Shown: positions 6,809 to 11,392 of the stretch, one piece after another
Numbering within the stretch: position 1 is the first letter of the stretch
Layout: the number at the start of each line of letters is the position of its first letter
Assembly (NCBI RefSeq): GCF_020216685.1
Contig: NZ_JAIWNS010000172.1
Location: 1-11,392, forward strand
Length of the DNA: 11,392 bases
Source of the DNA: Methanospirillum hungatei
Lineage (GTDB): Archaea; Halobacteriota; Methanomicrobia; Methanomicrobiales; Methanospirillaceae
Direction: 5' to 3'
Made by a program: the position numbers and the translations under genes
Notes under the pieces: generated by a model
What the model was told of the DNA's origin: nothing
The model's database searches: none
Seen by the model: only the letters and a program-made list of their open reading frames with translations

Positions 6809-7360
6809 ATGAATCCAAGACGATTGTTTGTTGGAAACCTGACATATTCCGTTGATGAGAAGCAACTGTGGGGACTCTTCTCACGGTATGGTGAGGTTGT
6901 CGGTGTCCGTGTCATTGAAGGAAAAGGATACGGATTTGTAGAGATGGAAAACTATGAGGATGCACGGGCTGCACGAAATGCCCTGAATGAGACCGAATTT
7001 CAGGGGAGAAATCTGCTTATTGATGATGTAAGGCCGCCAAAACCAAAACCAGGTTTTCAGCAGAGACCGGGGGGAAAATTTCAGGGGAGAAGAACCCCAT
7101 CCACCGGCCCGGCCGGAAGACAGGGGAAGAAAGGGCCCGGACAGCAGAGAGGAGGAGCACCACCAGGCAGGGGGGGAGCAGGGACCGGACGACCACGACA
7201 GAGAGAGACTGAGTATACAGAACGGGTATTAAAGAGTGTTACCCGGCCACCCCGTGATGAGAAGAAGACTGCCATCAGGAAAAAGCCAAAGACACCAGCA
7301 GCAGATGAAAAATCATCGCCGAAGAAAAAGACCAGGTTCTGGCCAGGTGGCAGAAGGTAA
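6809..7360 (+). CDS. RRM-domain RNA-binding protein with Gly/Arg/Lys-rich disordered tail
   Basis: The 183-residue protein has one RNA-recognition motif (about residues 4-76) and a long low-complexity tail. The RRM is complete: RNP2 is RLFVGNL (5-11) and RNP1 is KGYGFVEM (39-46), with the aromatic residues Phe7, Tyr41 and Phe43 used for RNA stacking. Residues 77-183 are rich in Gly, Pro, Arg, Lys and Gln, with RGG/RG-like elements (QRGGAPPGRGGAGTGRPRQ, 113-131) and a basic C-terminus. The layout resembles glycine-rich RNA-binding proteins of cyanobacteria and plants. It probably binds single-stranded RNA as a chaperone or stress protein in the cytosol. ATG 6809 is preceded by GGCGGT (6797-6802), a moderate SD. 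The tail contains a G7 run (7170-7176) and a 15-bp direct repeat, and its coding strand is strongly purine-rich. RRM proteins are uncommon in archaea. Confidence 0.92.
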   Translation: MNPRRLFVGNLTYSVDEKQLWGLFSRYGEVVGVRVIEGKGYGFVEMENYEDARAARNALNETEFQGRNLLIDDVRPPKPKPGFQQRPGGKFQGRRTPSTGPAGRQGKKGPGQQRGGAPPGRGGAGTGRPRQRETEYTERVLKSVTRPPRDEKKTAIRKKPKTPAADEKSSPKKKTRFWPGGRR

Positions 7361-7371
7361 TCACCTTTTTT
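7352..7371 (+). terminator. Hairpin plus T6 overlapping the RRM stop codon
   Basis: AAGGT (7354-7358) pairs with ACCTT (7363-7367) across a 4-nt loop, and one G-U and one A-U pair can extend the stem. The run of six T (7366-7371) forms the end of the stem and the tail. The TAA stop (7358-7360) lies within the hairpin. This resembles an intrinsic terminator for the RRM transcript. Confidence 0.45.
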
Positions 7372-7411
7372 CCTACGAACATCCCATTCCGAAATTTTAA
7401 GGGCCGACCGT

Positions 7412-7429
7412 CTGATTACCGGTGATCAG
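7412..7429. repeat. 18-bp near-perfect palindrome CTGATTACCGGTGATCAG at the hydrolase stop codon
   Basis: Centred on ACCGGT, the sequence is self-complementary except at one pair, which is a G-U wobble in a plus-strand RNA and a mismatch in a minus-strand RNA. It covers the stop codon of the hydrolase gene (7416-7418) in the convergent gap with the RRM gene. It may help 3'-end formation or be a protein-binding site; it shares the CTGATTAC core with the RRM leader repeat. Confidence 0.35.
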
Positions 7430-8243
7430 GAAACATTTCTGAGGAGGGGGCTATCGGGTTGGTAATATACCGGATAATAAGCCTGATAACTTCGGGATTC
7501 TTTGGCAGGAAAATATGACAGTACTGATAGGGCTCAGCCTGCAGACTGCCCGGGTCAGTCGGGACGAGATCAAACTCCGTTCCAGGAAGGTATGAGTCAT
7601 AATGAGGAATCACCCCATCTCCAAGCCAGGTGGTTCGCCAGGTTTCATCATGCCCGAGCACCCAGGTACGTCCGTTAAAACTTGGGAAGAATGCCGGATC
7701 TCCGGTCCGGTTAGCGGCAAGAATGTTCCTGTACCTGATATCTGGCCTGATTCCTGCATTGCATAATTCTCTGGTCTCCCGACTTCTGATCCGAAGGCCC
7801 TGGACATTGACATCCCTCTCCGGTTCATACTTCTGCGGGACAAATTCACCAGAGAGGACATCTATGACCTCTGGTCCGTGAACCGGATCATTAAAAATCT
7901 CAGCCATAGATGAGCCCTGGTTTGGCACTCCTATCTCGATCAACTGGCGAACCTTCTCCTCCCGTTTCTTCCCGTCAAGCACTTCGACATAATACCGGGT
8001 GACATAGCCACCCATAGAGTGACAGACAATGTCAACCGGTCCATGATATCCGGCAACCCTTCGTTTCTCATGAAGGAAGGACTTGAGCTGGTGAGCGATC
8101 TGTGATATCGTCGATTCATAGAGGCCGGAGTAATCAAAAAGCCAGATCTGTTCAGGAGGGATTTGGACCTGCTCTATGAGTCTTCTCCAGATACCAGGAT
8201 GACTCTTCCACCCATGCACCAGCACCAAGGGAATGGATTCCAT
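7416..8243 (-). CDS. Alpha/beta-hydrolase, lipase/esterase-like (PGAP1/triacylglycerol lipase type)
   Basis: The 275-residue protein has the alpha/beta-hydrolase hallmarks of a lipase-type esterase. LVLVHGW (6-12) supplies the oxyanion-hole HG, CHSMGG (74-79) contains the nucleophile Ser76 in a GxSxG-like elbow with Cys instead of the first Gly, Asp209 (GDGVIPHYDS) is the likely acid, and His243 (YCHIFLPKNPEV) the likely base. EIGVPNQGS (103-111) is the conserved strand after the nucleophile elbow (the TPnxGS element). It probably hydrolyses an ester, perhaps lipid-derived, but the substrate is unknown. No signal peptide or membrane segment is present, so it should act in the cytosol, unlike secreted lipases. 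Its ATG (8243-8241) lies 2 nt after the stop of the DUF2115 gene and has no strong SD of its own, which indicates translational coupling. Confidence 0.87.
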   Translation of the reverse strand: MESIPLVLVHGWKSHPGIWRRLIEQVQIPPEQIWLFDYSGLYESTISQIAHQLKSFLHEKRRVAGYHGPVDIVCHSMGGYVTRYYVEVLDGKKREEKVRQLIEIGVPNQGSSMAEIFNDPVHGPEVIDVLSGEFVPQKYEPERDVNVQGLRIRSRETRELCNAGIRPDIRYRNILAANRTGDPAFFPSFNGRTWVLGHDETWRTTWLGDGVIPHYDSYLPGTEFDLVPTDPGSLQAEPYQYCHIFLPKNPEVIRLIIRYITNPIAPSSEMFPDHR

Positions 8244-8245
8244 GT

Positions 8246-8854
8246 TTAATCAGTCTGCCTGGCAGGACAGAAGTTACAGATGGAGAAGAATACATCCTTT
8301 TCCTTGTCACGAATGGGACAATAGTACTCATCAACCCGTTTTTCAACAACCTGACCGCCAGGAAACGGCATCCCGACCGGGTGACCGGGGAGGTCTTCAA
8401 CGAACATTGTATATGCTGCAATCAGATAGTAAAAAAGCCGGTGCCTTGCACTCCAGATCTCAGGGTTCTTCCACATACTCTCATCCCAGGCCATGCACCC
8501 GTCAGGTATCATCCGGCAGTACGAGAGAAAGAGTTCAGGATCACGGATCGGATCAGTACATTTCCGAAAAGCACCACTTCTATACCTGGACAGGAGCATG
8601 TGGTGAGCACCAAATATCTGGTCCCTGAAATAGGATCTGATTTTATGCCGGTAATGTGCAGGGAGCCGTTCAATCTCAAGATGTAATCTCCCGCCGATCA
8701 CCTGTAACTCAAATACCGAGTACTTCTGGATCTCTTCTGCAACGATAGTGCCAAGTTCACCTTTGTGAGCCGCCCCAGCCAGCCGTGCGACGATTGATTC
8801 AATCTTTGATCGCTCTGGATCTGTCATCCCATAGCAGACCCGTTCTGTAATCAC
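8246..8854 (-). CDS. DUF2115 / UPF0305 family protein
   Basis: The 202-residue protein resembles the methanogen family DUF2115 (UPF0305), whose function is not known. Visible features are a helical N-terminal half, a central Cys-rich stretch (Cys99, Cys113, Cys120) and a C-terminal YYCPIRDKEKD (177-187) followed by ICNFCPA (192-198). Cys179, Cys193 and Cys196 could bind a metal or cluster. Family assignment is from recalled C-terminal features and is less sure than the others. The GTG start at 8854-8852 gives the longest frame; ATG 8827-8825 (residue 10) is a good alternative, because a TATA-like TATAATCA (8863-8856) lies 29-36 nt before it and a perfect palindrome covers the GTG. It is the first gene of a two-gene unit with the hydrolase. 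Confidence 0.72.
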   Translation of the reverse strand: MITERVCYGMTDPERSKIESIVARLAGAAHKGELGTIVAEEIQKYSVFELQVIGGRLHLEIERLPAHYRHKIRSYFRDQIFGAHHMLLSRYRSGAFRKCTDPIRDPELFLSYCRMIPDGCMAWDESMWKNPEIWSARHRLFYYLIAAYTMFVEDLPGHPVGMPFPGGQVVEKRVDEYYCPIRDKEKDVFFSICNFCPARQTD

Positions 8855-8860
8855 TGATTA
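8848..8860. repeat. 13-bp perfect palindrome TAATCACTGATTA at the DUF2115 start
   Basis: TAATCA and TGATTA flank a single central base. The palindrome covers the GTG start codon and overlaps a minus-strand TATA-like element. If translation really begins at ATG 8827, it lies 21-33 nt upstream, where bound protein would block the promoter. The half-site is shared with the RRM leader repeat. Confidence 0.45.
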
Positions 8861-8862
8861 TA

Positions 8863-8893
8863 CATGAAACCGGAGATACAATATAGTTTCATG
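8863..8893. repeat. Perfect 8-bp inverted repeat CATGAAAC-N15-GTTTCATG in the DUF2115/mscS divergent region
   Basis: The arms at 8863-8870 and 8886-8893 are exact reverse complements. The 15-nt spacer contains ACAATATA, the best TATA-like candidate for mscS (8878-8886). The repeat sits between the two divergent genes, so a protein bound here could control both. A smaller dyad, CAAC-N6-GTTG (8894-8907), abuts it. Confidence 0.5.
8878..8886 (+). promoter_or_regulatory. Candidate TATA box for mscS
   Basis: ACAATATAG lies 80-88 nt before the mscS start, inside the CATGAAAC inverted repeat. Initiation about 25 nt downstream would be near 8910, giving a leader of about 55 nt that contains the GGAAAGGT hairpin. 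Confidence 0.3.
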
Positions 8894-8916
8894 CAACGGC
8901 CCGGTTGTGGAGAGAC

Positions 8917-8948
8917 GGAAAGGTCCGATGTATTACTATTACCTTTCC
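8917..8948 (+). repeat. Perfect 8-bp inverted repeat GGAAAGGT-N16-ACCTTTCC upstream of mscS
   Basis: The arms at 8917-8924 and 8941-8948 flank an AT-rich 16-nt spacer. The repeat ends 17 nt before the mscS start codon. In RNA it would be an 8-bp stem with a large loop just upstream of the SD; in DNA it could be an operator. Geometry matches the repeats before DUF99 and the RRM gene, but the arm sequence differs. Confidence 0.5.
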
Positions 8949-8965
8949 AAGAAGACATATAGGAG

Positions 8966-10000
8966 ATGGAACCTTCGAATATTCTTGCTCTCATCATACT
9001 CGTCAGTGGAATTATCGGTATCATCATAATAAAGGCTGTCGGAAATCTCCTGAAATCGCGGGCAAAAAGAACAGAAACTGTAATTGATGACATTATTTTA
9101 TCCTCTATTGGAAAACCCCTTATCCTGTTTCTTATTATCATCACCATCTACTCTACTCTGGCAACAAGCACCCTCATACCTCCTGAATACACCTGGATTC
9201 TGGACAACAGATACCTTCTGGTCTGTATTACCCTCCTTGCAACCTGGATCTTCTGGTCATTTGTAAAGAATGTTGCAAACCAGTACGAAGAGTACATACT
9301 CGTGTCAGCAACAAATGAAGCAGGAATCAGGTTCTATCACTTCTTTCGATCGACATTCAGTTACATTGTCTGGATAATCGCCGGAATCATTATCCTTAAG
9401 ATACTCAATGTTGATATCACCCCTCTTCTTGCTGCCGGAGGTATTGTGGGAATTGCTGCAGGTTTTGCAGGAAAGGATATCCTGGGTAACTTCTTTTCAG
9501 GGGCACTCCTTGCTGCGGATCAACCGTTTCGTATCGGAGACCGGATCCAGGTGCAGGACTATATCGGAGATGTTATCGCTATAGGGCCCAGGAGTACAAG
9601 AATTCAGACACTTGACAGTCAGCTGATAACCATACCAAACTCCATCCTTACAAATGATGTGGTGATCAATTATGCAGAACCGGATCTGAAGATCAAGGTG
9701 CGAATAAATATCGGAGTTGCATATGGCAGTGATATTGAAAAAGTGAAGACACTCCTTTTAAAGATAGCAGATGAGATCATTAAAACCGGTCTCTGCCTTG
9801 CTGATCCAAAACCCTCCGTCTTTTTCCTTGAATTTGCAGAGTCGAGCCTGAATCTGCAGATGATTGTCTGGACAGAAAAATATACGATGACGTATGAGAT
9901 TCGGGATTTTATTAACTGCCGGATTCAGACCGAATTTGAGAGAGAGGGGATCGAGATTCCATTCCCCCAGATGGATGTACATATGAAAAATAAGAGGTAA
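8966..10000 (+). CDS. MscS-family small-conductance mechanosensitive channel
   Basis: The 344-residue membrane protein carries the MscS core. Hydrophobic helices lie near residues 5-25, 50-68, 84-104 and 129-148, followed by the pore-lining TM3 (about 153-183) with the Gly/Ala-rich signature AAGGIVGIAAGFAGKD and NFFSG. The beta domain shows QPFRIGDRI (186-194) and ITIPNS (221-226); the C-terminal alpha/beta domain ends with EIPFPQ (330-335). Such channels open under membrane tension and release solutes during hypo-osmotic shock. Extra N-terminal helices compared with E. coli MscS make it a mid-sized family member. ATG 8966 is directly preceded by AGGAG (8961-8965) with no spacer, and an in-frame stop lies at 8960-8962, so no earlier ATG is possible. 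Transcription probably starts in the dyad-rich region upstream. The CMD gene follows after 48 nt. Confidence 0.95.
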   Translation: MEPSNILALIILVSGIIGIIIIKAVGNLLKSRAKRTETVIDDIILSSIGKPLILFLIIITIYSTLATSTLIPPEYTWILDNRYLLVCITLLATWIFWSFVKNVANQYEEYILVSATNEAGIRFYHFFRSTFSYIVWIIAGIIILKILNVDITPLLAAGGIVGIAAGFAGKDILGNFFSGALLAADQPFRIGDRIQVQDYIGDVIAIGPRSTRIQTLDSQLITIPNSILTNDVVINYAEPDLKIKVRINIGVAYGSDIEKVKTLLLKIADEIIKTGLCLADPKPSVFFLEFAESSLNLQMIVWTEKYTMTYEIRDFINCRIQTEFEREGIEIPFPQMDVHMKNKR

Positions 10001-10002
10001 AT

Positions 10003-10010
10003 TCATATAC
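10003..10010 (+). promoter_or_regulatory. Candidate TATA box for the CMD-Nre unit
   Basis: CATATACC lies in the 48-nt gap after mscS, about 40-47 nt before the CMD start. Initiation near 10030 would give a short leader that begins at or near the AGGAG (10031-10035). The element is weak, and co-transcription with mscS is equally possible. Confidence 0.25.
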
Positions 10011-10048
10011 CCTGTATCTTTCTTAAGCCCAGGAGATGAATACTGTTT

Positions 10049-10357
10049 ATGGAACTCACCCCCATGGAACTTTTTCAGAAAGAGGCCCCCGAATGTGCAG
10101 CAGCATTCAATGGTCTGATTCAGGCACTTATTGCAAGAGAGGGATTAGACCAGAAGACAAAGCAGCTCATCTATATCGCCATGAAAACGGCTATGGGCGA
10201 TGACCGGGCAGTCCGGGCTCACCTTCCGATGGCAAAAGCACTTGGAGTGACAAGAGAGGAGATGGTTGATGCAGTCCTTCTGACCCTTACCGTCAGCGGG
10301 ATATCAGGTGTTTTAAAAGTCCTCCCTCATATCGTTAAGTTGTATGATACAAAATGA
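10049..10357 (+). CDS. Carboxymuconolactone decarboxylase (AhpD-like) family protein lacking the CxxC motif
   Basis: The 102-residue all-helical protein has the CMD fold signature: [33 protein letters not shown] (residues 46-78) corresponds to the usual helix, CxxCxxxH and GxTxxE elements. The histidine (His58) is kept, but the two redox cysteines are replaced by Asp51 and Ala54; the only Cys is Cys16. It is therefore unlikely to be an AhpD-type thiol peroxidase and may be a binding or decarboxylase-like protein. SD AGGAG (10031-10035) lies 13 nt before ATG 10049, rather far; Met6 (ATG 10064) is an alternative start but further still. The stop codon overlaps the start of nre (ATGA, 10354-10357), so the two genes are very likely co-translated. 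A link between the two functions is inferred from this context only. Confidence 0.85.
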   Translation: MELTPMELFQKEAPECAAAFNGLIQALIAREGLDQKTKQLIYIAMKTAMGDDRAVRAHLPMAKALGVTREEMVDAVLLTLTVSGISGVLKVLPHIVKLYDTK

Positions 10358-11392
10358 GCATCGGAAAGGCTGAATATCTCCGAACTCTTACGGTCTCAAC
10401 GCTTCAGAACAGATCGGTACCAGTCGGAACAGAACTTGATGGAAGTTCCCCTCCGTCCATCTTCATTGGAAGTGCCGGGTACCCGAAGGTCTATGCCGGC
10501 CCTCTTATCACCCCCGAACATGGAGATACGGGGATATATGACACACCAGAGTCATGGATACCGGCACAGAAGTCACAGGAGGAGATTATCGGATATCGGC
10601 TCAGTCTGGTGCGGGGAAAAAGACTGGTTGAGACCTACGATATCCATAGCAGATTTGTCAGCCAGCTGCAGGAGATCGTATTGTCAGACACTTCTGTTGA
10701 GAGTGAGGCTGCATTTCTCGAAGTCCCGACAGGGTTCTCATTGAGTGAGGAGCATGCACCTTTCGGACCAAGTGCATCGATAGATACACTCTCATGTGAA
10801 CCGGTGAGATGGAACCATCACCTTGAACGGGTCTTTGATGACACCGACCTGCTGGCACGGGATGCTGTGATAAATCTCCATCAGGAGAAGGTCCCATTCT
10901 CTGCCATTCAAAAGGCATTCTCTGCTGGAACCATGGGAAACGGCAAGAAACGTCATCTTGTCCCGACCAGATGGTCTATTACGGCGGTGGACAGCACCCT
11001 TGCCGATTCTCTCTACAACCGGGTGAAACAATTCAGTCCCATTGATACCTGGCGGGTTCATGAATTTTCAAGTCTTCATAACCGGTATGCAGTCATCCTC
11101 ACCCCGACCGGATGGCAGTATGAATGGACTGAGGCATTTATCAGGGTTCTTGGAGATGAGAAACTGGTATTTTCAGACTCTGAAATAAAGCGGCCAAAGA
11201 CTGAATACTCATCTGTCGGCGGTTGTTATTACTCATGCAAAATGGCGGTGCTTGAAGCACTCGTAAGAGAACAAAAACAGGCCGGAGCAATCGTCCTCAG
11301 AGCAGCAACCGAAGGGTATGTGCCACTCGGAGTATTTAATGTCCGCGAAAATGTCAGAAATGCGATGCTTACCAGGGGGAAGGAGTTTGAAT
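10354..11392 (+). CDS. nre: Nre family archaeal DNA repair protein (partial, N-terminal 346 codons)
   Basis: The frame starts at ATG 10354, overlapping the preceding stop by 4 nt; an in-frame stop at 10345-10347 excludes any longer N-terminus. It remains open to the right edge. Family signatures of the archaeal Nre proteins are clear: [16 protein letters not shown] (31-46), [14 protein letters not shown] (55-68), FGPSAS (137-142), and [16 protein letters not shown] (198-213). Nre proteins have been linked to DNA-damage tolerance in haloarchaea, where a C-terminal PCNA-binding motif has been described; that end lies outside the window. Many family members begin with a four-cysteine zinc finger; this one starts directly at the Nre core, with no Cys in the first 100 residues. 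Visible cysteines are Cys148, Cys291 and Cys295. It is expected to be cytosolic and to work with replication or repair complexes. Confidence 0.93.
   Translation, partial: MSIGKAEYLRTLTVSTLQNRSVPVGTELDGSSPPSIFIGSAGYPKVYAGPLITPEHGDTGIYDTPESWIPAQKSQEEIIGYRLSLVRGKRLVETYDIHSRFVSQLQEIVLSDTSVESEAAFLEVPTGFSLSEEHAPFGPSASIDTLSCEPVRWNHHLERVFDDTDLLARDAVINLHQEKVPFSAIQKAFSAGTMGNGKKRHLVPTRWSITAVDSTLADSLYNRVKQFSPIDTWRVHEFSSLHNRYAVILTPTGWQYEWTEAFIRVLGDEKLVFSDSEIKRPKTEYSSVGGCYYSCKMAVLEALVREQKQAGAIVLRAATEGYVPLGVFNVRENVRNAMLTRGKEFE

Noticed and set aside
8233..8628. 131-codon plus-strand frame opposite DUF2115 and the hydrolase start
   Set aside because: The product is rich in His, Arg and Ser, as expected of an antisense shadow; the minus-strand genes have family motifs and a tight operon junction.
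10049..10357. AhpD-type alkylhydroperoxidase assignment
   Set aside because: The CxxC redox cysteines are absent (Asp51, Ala54), so only the broader CMD family call is kept.
10436..10744. 102-codon plus-strand frame inside nre
   Set aside because: It is an alternate frame of a strongly recognised Nre coding region.
1..11392. CRISPR array, insertion sequence, integrase or prophage
   Set aside because: No regularly spaced repeats, transposase or recombinase motifs, or terminal inverted repeats with target duplications were seen. The inverted repeats found are all short and near promoters or stops.

Overview
The window looks like a chromosomal piece of a methanogenic archaeon, most likely a Methanomicrobiales member close to Methanospirillum. 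This rests on protein content: an Nre DNA-repair protein (archaeal), a DUF99/UPF0215 protein (archaeal), a DUF2115/UPF0305 protein (essentially methanogen-restricted), a 7TM-PAS histidine kinase of the type common in Methanomicrobia, and archaeal TATA-like and T-tract signals. No tRNA, rRNA, insertion sequence, integrase or CRISPR array was seen. The genus is inferred; no database was searched.

Layout, left to right. (1) 1-1979, minus strand: a CoA-transferase/acetyl-CoA hydrolase gene followed 49 nt later by a radical SAM gene that runs off the left edge. (2) 1980-2302: a 323-nt stretch holding a possible very small plus-strand gene and a T9 terminator. (3) 2303-4842, plus strand: an AlkD-type DNA glycosylase, then an orphan membrane histidine kinase. 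(4) 4839-5879, minus: a TPR protein whose stop codon overlaps the kinase stop. (5) 5985-7360, plus: DUF99, then an RRM RNA-binding protein with a Gly/Arg/Lys-rich disordered tail. (6) 8854-7416, minus: a two-gene unit, DUF2115 then an alpha/beta-hydrolase. (7) 8966 to the right edge, plus: an MscS channel, a cysteine-less carboxymuconolactone decarboxylase (CMD) family protein, and Nre, whose start codon overlaps the CMD stop.

Two proteins concern DNA repair (AlkD-like and Nre). DUF99, which has been compared with the endonuclease V/RNase H fold, may also act on nucleic acid. Two concern the envelope or environment (kinase, MscS). The tightest links are CMD-Nre (ATGA overlap) and DUF2115-hydrolase (2-nt gap).

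The most unusual non-coding signal is a set of perfect inverted repeats in the promoter/leader regions of DUF99, the RRM gene and mscS/DUF2115. Their arms are 7-8 bp and their spacers 15-16 nt. They look like operators or leader hairpins. The most unusual protein is the archaeal RRM protein with its RGG-like tail.
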